NCBI GenBank assembly: GCA_916610825.1 | Contig: OU744449.1 | Location: 26,457,732 to 26,521,731, forward strand | Reading direction: 5' to 3' | Source: Haliclystus octoradiatus | Lineage: Eukaryota; Cnidaria; Staurozoa; Stauromedusae; Haliclystidae | Length of the DNA: 64,000 bases | In this document: in pieces, positions 13,001 through 23,670 of the stretch | Layout: every line of letters begins with the position of its first letter | Numbering within the stretch: position 1 is the first letter of the stretch | Position numbers and translations under genes: made by a program | Notes under the pieces: model-generated | The model's database searches: none | Seen by the model: the letters and a program-made list of their open reading frames with translations, nothing else | What the model was told of the DNA's origin: nothing

Positions 13001-14201
13001 TAGAATGGGGTTACAACAATTTTAAACAATATTCACAAATTCAGCAATAATTTATCCATATTCTTAATTCTATTAGTATGTTCTCATGTTTGCATATAGC
13101 CTACCGGTAAACCATATTCCTCCGAGAAAATTTGTAGGAATCACATTTTAGTGTTTTAGTCAGTTGTAATTTAGTCAACTAGGAAAGTAATATAATTTAG
13201 CATTTAGTGTTACCCTTTTATAATTTATTCTTGCGAACTTAATTTTACTTGACAATATTTTAGAATATGCACAACTTTATACTATGGTAGGCTACCTATT
13301 GCAAGCATCAATACATTTACTGTCAAAGAAGTTAACGCCAACATTTATCGGGTTGGAAATGTTGCAATTGAAAGCTAGAATTGAAATGCTATTGTCAGGA
13401 AGTTACAATTTCCGAGGGTACTAAGAAAGGCCAAATCATAGACGTAGACTGATGATAATTTGTTTGGTTAAACTTATTTGTAAATTCCTTCACATTATTC
13501 TTTGGTTTGCAGTTACAAAAGAAATTGAAGAACGTAGAGAATTCTTAGAGGAGATGGAAAGCCTTGGAAAAGGAAAACAATACAAAGCAATAATAGACAC
13601 TGAAATAGCACAGGTAAATATTAGTACTTAGATAACAGTCGCAAACAGGGAGAAGGGGTGGGTAAGGTGCCTGGGGACAATGTCAATAATCTTCTAGTTT
13701 TTACTATTTTGGATTTGCTTACATATTAGGGATGTTTAGATTTAGTAGCGTTACCGGTTCAAGTTCATGTTTAGTTAATAGAAAGATTGGGTTCTACGCA
13801 TCGGTATTTGTTCTACAAGAAGTTTAGATTCAAAAAGATGGTAGAGCAACCGAACTTCAGATCTGATCATATCTGATCGACTGTGGTTCAAATCCACCCC
13901 CCCCCCCCCCCCCAAGGTCAATTACATACATGCAAACGCAAAAAAAATAGAAGAAAACTGTATCAAGATTGTATACGAACAAGCAAGAACTCATCATTCT
14001 TCGTTGTTACATAATCAAATATATATATTTGGCCATTTTCAAAGTTTGTTTGCCCGTACTTTAATTTAATTGGGAAGCGTGCCATTAGACACACATATTT
14101 TTTATTTCCTATTTCAGAAAATCCAAGAACTTGTTAAAATTGACAAAGAACGTACACAAGAACTAGAAGAAATATTGAAAGATGAATCAGAAATTGGATG
14201 A
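10098..14201 (+). CDS. C22orf23: UPF0193 / EVG1 family protein (C22orf23 homologue), 5 exons
   Basis: Exons 10098-10191, 12056-12241, 12640-12774, 13513-13613 and 14118-14201 join with GT-AG borders and consistent phases (1, 1, 1, 0) into 199 residues; human C22orf23 is of similar length. The N-terminal third is basic and low complexity (NNNGNQSRS). The diagnostic part is C-terminal: DVDRFEE, then KEIEERREFLEEMESLGKGK, QYKAIIDTEIAQ and a charged KERTQELEEIL helix, matching the family core in order. The function of this family is not established; members are typically found in ciliated animals, so a ciliary or sperm role is only a guess. The start is the first ATG of exon 1 (MASKSNSG). An AATAAA sits at 14321-14326, 120 bp after the stop. 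The first intron is 1.9 kb and holds repeat copies. Confidence 0.88.
10738..10860 (+). repeat. Dispersed repeat, uninterrupted copy
   Basis: This block (CATCGAAAATCGGC ... TGATGGATTTTG ... CTCCTGAAGTCAAATTTGAT) recurs at 22446-22760, where the corresponding CCTGAAG site is split by a 208-bp inverted-repeat element. It therefore acts as a paralogous empty site. The family identity is unknown. It lies in intron 1 of the UPF0193 gene. Confidence 0.65.
11345..11500. mobile_element. TA-flanked MITE family, diverged copy
   Basis: Contains the family's hallmark phrases (GGTAGACAAATGAATC, ACTTTATATACAGGGTTAATT, ATGACCACTATAGAAAGGTGG, AGCTATATAGAGGTGG). Compare the better-preserved copy at 37642-37818. 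The ends are worn. Confidence 0.6.
12360..12595. mobile_element. GTTCATGAAC palindromic MITE, diverged copy
   Basis: Repeated TTCATGAA/CATGAACTC motifs arranged in both orientations in intron 2 of the UPF0193 gene, as in the reference copy at 20650-20816. The terminal AACAGTTCAGGAG-type ends are eroded. Confidence 0.5.
13826..13913 (+). mobile_element. tRNA-derived SINE head with poly-C expansion
   Basis: The head of the SINE family in sense orientation: GATGGTAGAGCAACCGAACT (box A half), the ATCTGATCATATCTGATCGA palindrome and box B GGTTCAAATCC. A run of about 17 C (13897-13913) replaces the rest of the element. It is a 5' fragment; the poly-C tract may be a later expansion. Confidence 0.7.
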
Positions 14202-14725
14202 ACTTGAGGAGAAGTCAATTATTATTAATGAAAGGGTTAAAAAAAGAAACATACTGATACAAAGTGCAAACTAAGAATATTAAAATTGAAATGAAAGTCT
14301 AACCTATGAATTGCAAATTCAATAAATATTATTAATATCATCATTAAATTATATTATCATCCAGACAGGATGCATGATCATACATTAAAAACACAGTTGG
14401 CGCCAGGATTTCCCTGCTAAAGGGACCATATCACCAAACAAGCGGACTTTTCTAATTCTTTTGCAGAACACATACGTAAAGAACAAAAATTTGCAACAAT
14501 AAAAATGTCATTCTCCGACAAAGGGGATGTGTATTTATCCCCACCATGGGGACTGTAGCCTCCTGTCCCTATCTAGTGCCACCCCTGCTAAAAAATTGAT
14601 TCATTGATTAACATAGTTAATGGTTGTAGGGAATATGCAAGAGAATCAACAAAACATATAGAAATGTCCGAAGTAGTTGAATAATATATATAACATGCAT
14701 TGTATTTACGTTGCTGTAATTTTTA

Positions 14726-15511
14726 TTATAATATTAAAAGTTCTATCAAAGCATTAAATAATTTAAACTGTCGCGTTTGATCTAGCAAAGATGTTTCAGG
14801 ATTATAATTTAAGTTTGAATCTTTTGACCATAACATGGCTGGATATTCAGGATGGACACCGCTTAATATTGCCCTCCCATTTCCATATTGTGTTTGTACG
14901 ATTGCAATTTTCTGAAGCTTATTATTATCGTAGTAATATGCCAGTGGTTCACAATTGTAATAACATTCATTATCAAATGATAACATATTATCTGGTATTA
15001 ATTCGCAACCTCCATCGTAATATACTTTTATTGGGGTATCATCATCTAGCTTCTCGTAAAGTGAGTTAACAGGTTTTATTTCAATTATTCTGGCTCCTTT
15101 GGTTGAGTTGTAATCAAATCCAGGGAAAACGCAACCTTTTGCAATGCCTCGAAAGAAACCTAGTGGTCTGTTGCCAAATACTTCGAGGTTGGTATCACGT
15201 TCAAAATCACAAACTGAAGATGCGTAATAGCATCCAGCACAAATTCCTAAATATTTTCCACCATTTTTTATAAAATCTTTTATATTTTCATTTCCTTTTC
15301 CATTTAATTTCTCTAAATATGGTATATCTCTACCACCAGGTATTATCAATAAATTATTTGTATCTTTTAATGAACAATTTATAATATCTAAAGCAGTTAT
15401 TTCTTCAATTCCATTTAGAATTGATTCTGATTCTAAATATTTTAATAAAGTGATTTTTAAAAGATTTATTAAATCAACTCCTTGGTCATTGTAAACATAA
15501 AATACTCCCAT
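14726..15511 (-). CDS. BPL_N-domain class I glutamine amidotransferase-like protein, intronless
   Basis: A single uninterrupted frame of 261 residues, stop near 14726 and ATG at 15511-15509. It matches the biotin-protein-ligase N-terminal (BPL_N) family, which has a class I glutamine amidotransferase/DJ-1-like fold. Visible landmarks are LLIIPGGRDIPYLEKLNG (53-70), the nucleophile elbow GICAGCYYASS with Cys91, the family phrase CDFE near 101, FGNRPLGFFRG, YYDGG near 164, and GVHPE with His220 and Glu222 completing a Cys-His-Glu triad. The domain normally occurs at the N-terminus of fungal biotin-protein ligase and as free-standing bacterial proteins; its reaction is not settled. No biotin ligase catalytic domain follows here. 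The absence of introns, unlike its spliced neighbours (the mitochondrial PLD6 apart), suggests acquisition by transfer or retroposition. Codon use is as AT-rich as the neighbourhood. Confidence 0.85.
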   Translation of the reverse strand: MGVFYVYNDQGVDLINLLKITLLKYLESESILNGIEEITALDIINCSLKDTNNLLIIPGGRDIPYLEKLNGKGNENIKDFIKNGGKYLGICAGCYYASSVCDFERDTNLEVFGNRPLGFFRGIAKGCVFPGFDYNSTKGARIIEIKPVNSLYEKLDDDTPIKVYYDGGCELIPDNMLSFDNECYYNCEPLAYYYDNNKLQKIAIVQTQYGNGRAILSGVHPEYPAMLWSKDSNLNYNPETSLLDQTRQFKLFNALIELLIL

Positions 15512-16270
15512 GATAAAATTGTAGTTCCTCTGCTTCTGCTAGACTGCTTCTAAGAGTTATAGATATCATACATAGAACTATTTATTTTAATGTAAACATT
15601 AACAAACAGTTAACAAATAATATTTTTTATTCATACTTTCTTAGTTTCTTTAATGAGTAAAATGTTTACTTTAGTTGGCATATAATATTGTGTCCCAAAA
15701 ATAAACAAAACCTGCATAACCTGCCAGTAATTGACCTTCTTTGTTAATTTTTTAATTTTATCTTCCTTCCATTTTCAAGTAGCCTCTTTTTTAAATATCA
15801 CCACGTGGTAGACATGTGTTATATATTTTCATTCATTTACAATGGAAAGTTGTTGCAAAATATTGTAAAATGATTTATACTCTATTTATAATAAGGTAAA
15901 TTGCATATCAATTGAAAACAATTCAAGCGCATAAAATCATCCTTGGAAAATACTAAGCAGGCTTAGCCTACGGTGTTATCAATATAATTTTTGTACATAT
16001 CCATTTAATCAAATTCCAATTATTAAAATCTATATTTATTTATCTGAATTTCCTCTAATTCAATGAGTTTTTTATTCAGATCGACAATGTTTATTTTTTT
16101 TATATTTTTGTAGTTACACAAAAGAATCATGATTTATGATTTAAAATGTTATATAAAAATATAAAAATAATAAACATTTGAATTTAGTGTTTTATTCTAA
16201 TTTTATTAATACAATTACATTTTAATCATATTTTAATAAAAATAAAACTTTAATTTCTTACTTTAGATTT
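15512..16270. other. Intergenic, no gene seen
   Basis: Very AT-rich spacer upstream of the BPL_N gene and downstream of CRYM. A TTTATT at 16202-16207 (AATAAA on the minus strand) is a likely CRYM polyadenylation signal, 64 bp beyond its stop. Confidence 0.5.
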
Positions 16271-19200
16271 CTAGTCGTTTTCTTCCAGAAATTTCTTATA
16301 GACAATATCAGCAGCTACAGCGTCTTCAGCACCCATACCTAAAAATTGAATGTTATTTTATCATCGGTATCTTTTTAACTTGAATTGATGAGAACTACAG
16401 CTGAAAATACATGCATACATAATGTAACCTATATATAACGGCTAGCTACGAAAGGTAGATAAATTGACCACTATAGACAGGTGGCCTTTATATACAGGTT
16501 TTATTCAATAGAAAATACTATTTTAGACATTGCAAGAGTGACCACTATAGACAGGTGGCCGCTGTATAGAGGTGACCTTTATAACATTTAACTGTATTAT
16601 GATCCTCCGGAAATAGTAGTTGGTGGACGCTGTTCCTCAGCTTTACTGATTGATCTATATAGAGACCGGATAGAGAGCTTCATTAAGAATTGCGTCAAAT
16701 TTTGAGCAACAATGATTTGTGTTTACTCAAACAAAATGATGTCTATTTAATCTCGAAAGTCAATGTCAGCCCATTTTGACCTAATCAAGCATTTTGTGTG
16801 TACAGTGAGACGGCTGCCATGGAAGCGTCACTATGTATACTGGAGCACTCTATCCAGTCTTTTATATATATATACAATGGCTTTACCTCCATCAAAACTA
16901 GGCAAGAGCCTCTATCCCGTGTTCCGCTCCATGCAACTGAGAGTCGCTGCACTGTATGAAATGGAGTTCTGACGTAATGCACACAGGCTAACGGCGTTTG
17001 ACTACATCAAAACATGACTGATGAAGCATTAGACTAACCTTGTGATTTAAATAATCGTATTCTATCAAAATCAGGTTTAAACTTTCCACAAATGACATCA
17101 CCTAATTCTGCATCCACTTTCGCCTGAAATCGTAAAGAAACATAAGATTGTAAGGTAAAAAAAACTGCAACTAGATTATAATTCTATTTAGTCATCAACT
17201 AACAGGTCAATATGAAAATCAACCAATTCAATTGGTCGAACAGCAGTCAACATTAAACAGTATTGATCGCTCTGTGTTTTTTAACCGTCATGGCGAAAAG
17301 ACACAACAAATAATTGCTTTTTTGATGCATTAAAATAAATTAAAATTTATGTTATGATTATTTGTTCCAAAATTGACCTAATTGTTTATCTATGTTATTT
17401 ATTAAAATAGAAGGCTTCTCGCTGGTGTTGCACTTTTGGGTCATGTTGGATTTAAATTTTGTGCAAGCCTCATAACTGTTCATGCAATTGTGAAAAAAAC
17501 ATGAAAAGTTCATGAACCACTTGATTATAAATTCTTGTAAAGTTTCTCGCGAACACTTCAAGAACAGTTTGTGAAATGTTCATGAGGACGTGGGAAAATG
17601 CTGAGTCGGTGAACTGATCAAATTTTACAAACGATAATTTTTAAACTTTGCAAGCTTTTCACAACTCAATTGTATGTCAAAACAACTTCTCATTAAGCGA
17701 AAATTAGAATAGATGCCTTCATAGAATTTGTGATTGATCTCAGAAATCTAGATTGTAATAAATATTATATAATTAGAGGTCACAAAAAGGAGATTTGTTG
17801 AAAATATTGACTGCATGGTTTCATCTGCACGTAGATACATTGAGTTCATAAACAATTCATAAAAATTGCGCAAATTCTCAGTTCATGGACTATTTACACA
17901 GCCCCTGCGAAAAACAGTCAAAGAGTCCATGAACAGTTCATGAACGTTGAATGGAACCAAATTTTCATGAACTATTCATGAACTGTCCGTGAAGATCCAT
18001 GAACTGTTCATGAACTCCTGAACTTTTTTAACAGGGGAGGGACCTCTTTAAACAAAATTAAAATATCGACATACATCAGTAGCAAGGAAGTCTCCAGCTT
18101 CACTCTCTGCACCAGCTCTTGTATCAGCAATGAGTTGACACGTTCTCATCAGCTCATCACTTGCTTCACGATTATTTGGCAAACAAGCACCGACAACATT
18201 TAACAACGCATTGGATTTCAACCATTTCTTTTCAATGATTGGTTCTTTTGCCAGTGTAACAGTTGTGATGACGTCAGCATCTTTAACTGCATTCTCTACT
18301 GTTTCACAAGGTATGCAACCTGTTTCTTTGGCTAATGTTTGGCATTTTGATTCCGTGCGACCATAGAGACGAATCTAAAAGAAAGATTGTGATCAGGGCA
18401 ATCAAGGACAAAAATGGGATCCTGGATCCTAGATCAGAGAAGGCTAGATCAAATTCAGAAGAAATTTGATATTTTCTGATTCATAAATCAAACCTCAACA
18501 AAAACTCAGAAGAAAAAGTTGAAAATGCTTCAAGATTACAGAAGGCTAAACCTTTTGTTGGGCACTGAGTGCAATATAGGAGTTGTATCAACATTATGAA
18601 CCAATCATAAACAGTTCTTCAACAGTTCATGAAATCTCCTCAATAGCAAATGAAAATTCATGAACATTTGAATGACAACCCTTACAAAACAACATTCGCT
18701 ATCAATTACTATCAATTCAACCACACATTTGATAATTTCCATGCCACAAAGCGTGATACTTTTGACAGAATTATGATTCCACAGAATCTGATAAATTAAG
18801 GCCTATAAAAATAATTCTGTGTAAAACTATGTAGCCTACAACAAACAAGTACAGAGAAAATTGTAGTATAATTAACATAATAAAAAGTGAAAAGATGAAC
18901 ATTTTTTTTAACCTCAGTAAAATTATAAAGTTCTTTGAAAGCGTTTATGTGACTAATTGCTTCTTCGCCTGTGCCAATAATCGCTAAGATCTTTGCATCT
19001 TTAGTAGCCAAAAACTAGAAAAGAGAAAACAAGAAAATATGTAATGGAGACAGCACATGGTGGATAAATAAATTTCTGTTTATGCTACCTAGCTTCGCCA
19101 CAAAAATAAATAATATGTAATAAAAAGTAATGTAGACGGTGTCGCCCTACCGAAGGCACCCGTACCACTCCTCTATTTCTAGAGGAGTGGCTTTTTTCGC

Positions 19201-22200
19201 TAAGAGCAATGATTTTAAACGCTCTTTACTGATCTCAGCCGCGACACTGCAGATCAATTTCAACAGATTTCATGGCAGACAGGTCTCAATTGTCAATGCG
19301 CAACGATACAATTCCCTCTGGACCATTCCATCCGCTATCTTCAGATAGTACTCATTTGATGTTTCAGATAAAGTCAAAGCTGAGTTGACCTTCGGGGATT
19401 GGAACCACAGTCGATCAGATATGATCCGATCTGAAGTTCGGTTGCTCTGCCATCTGAGCTAATCCTCCACAAAAATAAATAAAAATAATAACAATTCAGG
19501 TATCTATAATGGCAAATCAGAAGGTATAAGGCTTCTACAAATTACAACTAGAAGTAGTCCTTATTATCGAGTTTAAGTCCCAGATTTCTGAAAAGCATCC
19601 CTGTAAAAAACATTTCAGGAGTTCATGAACGCATAAACTTTGTGCCATTAAATGCTGATGAAATCGTTCATAAACGTTTATGTAGGCCTACTCAGTTCAT
19701 GAAATTTCATGAACGTTCATGATCATTTTCGCAGGGGTGACGCTTGAATTGAAATGCCACAGTTAATTCAATTTTAATGTTCCAATGCTTTGCTGTTTAC
19801 AAGTTCAATTGGTTCCAAGAAATTAAGACATGAAATTATAGCTTCAGTTTGAGGTAGTTACATAATAGCTAGCAGATCATTTAAGTAAGAACTACAACAT
19901 GTTACGTCATAAATGTAGGCCTAGTAATAGTAGAGACAGTCACATTATAGAAATGTGCCGACCCTCTTTCGCCTAACATATTTGCTAAACAAAGAACGTC
20001 ATAAGTGTAAACAAATTTAGTCAAACCTACCTTTGTAGCCACAACAGTGGCAACAGCAGTTCTAATTGCTGATATACAAGCACCTTCCAGTAGCTACAAG
20101 TAGAAATAGTGCAAAGACGTACGTACAGTGAAACCTGTATATAACAGCCAGCTATGAGGTAGATAAATTGACCATTATAGACATGTGGCCTTTATATGCA
20201 GGTTTGATTAAATGGAAAATACTATTTTCGACATTGCAAAAGTGGCTACTATAGTCAGGTGGATGCTACATAGGGGTGACCGTTATAACAGGTTTGATTT
20301 TATAACAGTATATGAATGGTACCTACAATTTGATTGGTCGGTTATATTATTTGGAAATGTTGTGGTAGAAATGTATGGTTCAAACATTTTGCATGTTTTA
20401 ATTTCATATTGCATTGTTCTGTTTTTACAAATGTTTACAAATTGAGACTTTGCTGTAGAGAATATCTCATCAACTAAACATATAGAGAAAACACAGAAAT
20501 GTTCACCATCAATAGAAAAGGTAGGTAAATATGAACTAATTTTTTGAGCGACAAACAAAATAGAAAAGAAACTACAAAACGAATTTGTCATTATAATAAT
20601 CAAATGTAAATACTCAAATTGACAAATAATTAAAAGCACTCCTGCAAAAAACAGTTCAGGAGTTCATGAACAGTTCATGAACGTTAAATGGCTCAAATTT
20701 TCCTGAATTGTTCATGAACAATTCATGAACACTTAAGTTCATGAACAGTTCATGAAAATTTGGGGCCATTTAACGTTCATGAACTGTTCATGAACTCCTG
20801 AACTGTTTTTGCAGGGGCATATTCAATATATCACAATAAATCTTAATGTACTAACTGTTGTATTTCGATATTTCAGATTAATACTGTTATGTAATTTCCT
20901 TTGTGTTCAATTAAATACTTTTGGATGCCATAATTTTTCGAATTCTGACATACTCTGTTTCCATGGCTATTTGGCCAATCATGTGGAGATAGCCTTTTGA
21001 TTGACAGTGTTCATGTGATTGTTATTCATGCTCATAATCCGTTCAGTTTAAACTTCAATTAATTTAATTCGTCATCCAAAAGTATCGGCTTTTTAGGAGA
21101 AATGCACTAAAGTGGCTTCTGCTTGAACAAATCCTATCAGTGTGTGTTTATTTTATTTTATTAAAGGGTTACCACACGGTTTCCGTGTTTTGGGTTGGTA
21201 TTTACTAAACTTCTAAAAGTTGGAAGACAGTCAAGATGCTATAAATCACTTGCTCGAAGCTTGTCCATTATTCTCTTCATTTATTTCTGAAACTGTTCCG
21301 AATTCTAGGCTGAAAATTACATATCTGAACTCAGCTCATTGAGTTGTCTCTGTCTATTACTTTTCCAACGAAGTTTGGTTTATTCTGTGAGGGAAAAAGT
21401 GCAGATTTAATGAGGAATGACCCTAGGACTATCAATTATGTAAAATATGTTTTCACTTACTGCTTTAGGTTTTCCATTTGAAGCATCAAAAAGAACAATA
21501 ATGGCCTGTAATCCAGGCAAATCCTTATGCTTATTACTTGAATATGATGTTAATAGTTTTATTGAAAGAGAATCTGTAGCACCAACATAGGCTGGCATCG
21601 TCAATAGTTTGCTGCGAATAAATGAAAATAAGGATTAGTAAAACCAAACAAGTCTTACAGTGACAATTTCTAGGTTTTGTAAAGTTTTTCGATATGATGA
21701 CGATGATGAACACCAGTATATATTTGAATTAAGTAAATATTATTAAGTAATTCCATGACTGAAAATCCTCTAGTCTTCTAGTCTAGTCACATCCATGCAG
21801 AAAATAGTTCAAATGTTCATGAACAGTTCCTCAAAATTGGGGTCATTTAACGTTCATGAACCGTTCATGAACTCCTGAACTGTTACTTGCCGGGGGAGAT
21901 TTTTGTTTATTTTGGAAACTAATTAGCCTAAACTATACATAAAAATACATGTATCCTACAATACTCATTCGTTTAATAAATTGAAAATTAGTGAGATAGA
22001 TCAAATTAGCTGAGAGTGATAATTTACTCAGGGGGTAATCGCTTCATTGAAGAATAAGTAGTAGAAGTTTGAAGAAAAAAAGAAGAAGGAATTACAGGCA
22101 AACGATGGAAGAAAATAAATTGTAATTCAAATTAAGAAATAGTAATTGGGAGAAAATTGAAAGAAAATGGAAAAAAATTTTTTTTGATGGCTATAATAGG

Positions 22201-23211
22201 TTAATTGGAACAGGTAACAATTGTAGGCCTATGTGAAGAAAAAGCAGAATAGTTTTGAATTAAAACTATTTTCAAAAAATGTTCATAAACGGTCATGAAT
22301 TCGAACTTGAGGCGCAGTTACTCAACCAATATTGAAACCCAGCTGGAAGTCTTGGTGAAAGACAAACACTTCCAGTACAGACTTTTGCTAAATATAGCCT
22401 AGCACATTCTAATTTGATTCTAGATCTCGCTGAAAGTACATTTCATCAAAAATCGGCTGTTAAAATAAAAAAATCATTTTCTTCCTAATTTTTTGTCGAA
22501 ATGATTGATTTTGGTCCCTGAAGCCATAGTGGAATCCATGTATGTTACGTTGGATATATCTGACGTAGAACTGAGTTGATTGTACGCCAATATGATTTCT
22601 TTGGCGTGGAAATTTGATAATTTTCTATAGTTTTCAACTAAATTTGGGCTTTCTGGCGTATTTTTGAATGCTGACTTGGCCTAATTTTGGCGTAAATATC
22701 TGGTGTTCAAAATTCAAGGATTCCACTATGACCCTGAAGTCAAATTTGATTAGTTGCCACGAATCATAATCTTTCATTTCAAGCCATTTGTATCCATGAC
22801 GAAGTACATCCCCTAGTCCCCCCAGAATTGGGCCAGTCCTTCGGGGAGGCCCTATATTTTAACCCCAGCATACAGAGCTTCAGAAATCTGACTATATTTT
22901 CAAGTCTGAAGTTGGAAGGTCAGTCTACTGTCATTATCTGCAGTGCAGCTGCGAGACTAATAGTATTAGTATAATCATAATGCAGAATAAATAAAAGATG
23001 ATTCAGATGAAAGAATTTATTCAACTTATTTGTACCCTCCATGTCTTTTAATATCAACGGTGCTTCTTAGAGGTTGGGAAATCTCATCGTCTGTGTCTTG
23101 ACCTTCGGAAAAACTTTTGAACATTTTCTCAAGGCCAATGGCAAGTTCTTTAGCACTCAGATGTTTCTCAATAAACAATTTATCAATGATAGGCAGCGTC
23201 TTCAAATCCAT
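16271..23211 (-). CDS. CRYM: Mu-crystallin / ketimine reductase (ornithine cyclodeaminase family), 7 exons
   Basis: Exons 23211-23036, 21611-21461, 20093-20031, 19014-18913, 18374-18075, 17123-17039 and 16338-16271 join with GT-AG borders and matching phases (2, 0, 0, 0, 0, 1) into 314 residues, the same length as human CRYM. The family landmarks appear in order: an N-terminal helix (MDLKTLPIIDK), QPLRS, the MPAYVGA segment, a nucleotide-binding GTGEEA loop near residues 144-149, LYGRTES, a DVITTVTLAKEP strand, NVVGACLPNNRE, ELGDVICG and the C-terminal GMGAEDAVAADIVYK. CRYM-type enzymes reduce cyclic ketimines using NAD(P)H and bind thyroid hormone in vertebrates; whether that applies here is unknown. 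Introns are loaded with MITE and SINE copies. The 5' end faces the ATP synthase f gene head to head. Confidence 0.93.
16419..16596. mobile_element. TA-flanked MITE family copy
   Basis: Carries the family core: GTAACCTATATATAACGGC, AGATAAATTGACCACTATAG, GACAGGTGGCC twice, and a TATAGAGGTGACC block before the eroded right end (TTTAACTGTA). Located in the last intron of CRYM. Confidence 0.7.
17470..18035. mobile_element. Cluster of GTTCATGAAC palindromic MITEs
   Basis: Two or more diverged copies packed into one CRYM intron. Phrases such as AACAGTTCATGAACG, TTCATGAACTATTCATGAAC and CATGAACTCCTGAAC alternate in both orientations, ending in AACAGGGG, the worn terminal motif. Confidence 0.65.
19114..19466 (-). 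mobile_element. tRNA-derived SINE, full-length with target-site duplication
   Basis: Reading the minus strand from 19466: a tRNA-like head with box A TAGCTCAGATGGCAGAGC and box B GGTTCCAATCC, then a roughly 270-bp body and a short A/T-rich tail. The 16-bp direct repeat CCACAAAAATAAATAA flanks it exactly (19098-19113 and 19467-19482), the signature of LINE-mediated retroposition. It is the best-preserved copy of the family in this window and sits in a CRYM intron. Transcription, if any, would be by RNA polymerase III. Confidence 0.9.
19600..19740. mobile_element. GTTCATGAAC palindromic MITE copy
   Basis: Starts with CCCTGTAAAAAAC and CAGGAGTTCATGAACGC and ends with GTTCATGATC and TCGCAGGGG, so both terminal motifs are recognisable. 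The centre is diverged. CRYM intron. Confidence 0.7.
20126..20310. mobile_element. TA-flanked MITE family copy
   Basis: Starts ACAGTGAAACCTGTATATAA and contains the AGATAAATTGACCATTATAG and CAGGTGG blocks. The right end reads GTTATAACAGGTTTG before diverging. It lies immediately upstream, in gene sense, of the short third CRYM exon. Confidence 0.75.
20650..20816. mobile_element. Palindromic MITE, reference copy of the GTTCATGAAC family
   Basis: Nearly perfect inverted repeat. The left arm has AACAGTTCAGGAGTTCATG, AACAGTTCATGAACG and TTAAATGG; the right arm shows the exact reverse complement ending CTCCTGAACTGTTTTTGCAG. The terminal motif is CCTGCAAAAAAC or its complement, and the centre reads AACACTTAAGTTC. 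No clear target-site duplication is visible. The same unit recurs at least nine more times in the window. It is presumably moved by a transposase encoded elsewhere. Confidence 0.9.
21793..21897. mobile_element. GTTCATGAAC palindromic MITE copy, shortened
   Basis: Shows GCAGAAAATAGTTC at the left, then GTTCATGAACAGTTC, the CATTTAACGTTCATGAACCG arm, and CTCCTGAACTGTTACTTGCC at the right. The centre is shortened relative to the 20650 copy. Confidence 0.7.
22446..22760 (+). repeat. Dispersed repeat split by an inserted MITE
   Basis: Same repeat as 10738-10860 (AAAATCGGCTG ... AATGATTGATTTTGG ... CTGAAGTCAAATTTGATTAG), but interrupted after CCCTGAAG by the 208-bp element at 22524-22731. Confidence 0.65.
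22524..22731 (+). mobile_element. 208-bp MITE with 8-bp target-site duplication
   Basis: Terminal inverted repeat CCATAGTGGAATCC / GGATTCCACTATG. Direct repeats CCCTGAAG flank it exactly (22516-22523 and 22732-22739). The interior carries GTATGTTACG, GGCGTGGAAATT and TTTTCTATAGTTTTCAA, shared with copies at 27145 and 60019. An 8-bp duplication fits the hAT superfamily or relatives. It lies in the first intron of CRYM. Confidence 0.9.
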
Positions 23212-23670
23212 GGTCTTAGTAGTTTACTTTACAATCAAGAATAGGTTTAATTGTACAAAGCCTACAAATCACTGCTAAGTGCTTAGTGCTACTGCTACAT
23301 TCATTAACTTCTGGAACTTCTCGAAGATTGGAAAACAGATTAAAATCAGCCATTTAGTAGCAACCTCCTATTTGAAAAGGATATCCGATTCTTATTTGTC
23401 TGTAACCTGCATCAGTGTATGACCTTAGTGAAGAATAAGGGATTTTTCCATTGGAAATGCAAGGAAATCAGCAAGAAATTATATTCACAGAGGTCACATT
23501 TCAATTGGCAAGTTTTCTCTATTGCCAATCCCAATTTACCAATCATGAAATTTCAAACAGTTCTGTAAGCAGTAAGAAGATTTGGGATTGAACCGAACAC
23601 GATTTGTCGTTTCTAGACTCCCTTCTTGCTTCCACAAAACGCATTTCGTCCTTCATTCACATCATCCATC
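23212..23670. promoter_or_regulatory. Divergent promoter region between CRYM and ATP synthase f
   Basis: The start codons of CRYM (23211, minus) and the subunit f gene (23671, plus) are 459 bp apart and point away from each other, so both promoters must lie in or next to this interval, unless either gene has an upstream non-coding exon. No TATA box stands out and no long ORF or repeat occupies it. The assignment is by position only. Confidence 0.5.

Noticed and set aside
18412-18560. Possible antisense copy of the CAGGGTCCGACA MITE
   Set aside because: Only TTCAGAAG/CAGAAGAAAA fragments match and the termini are absent; too weak to list as a feature.
20640-20820. A CRISPR-like array from repeated GTTCATGAAC
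   Set aside because: Units are overlapping palindromes without unique spacers of constant length, in a eukaryotic intron; it is a foldback MITE.
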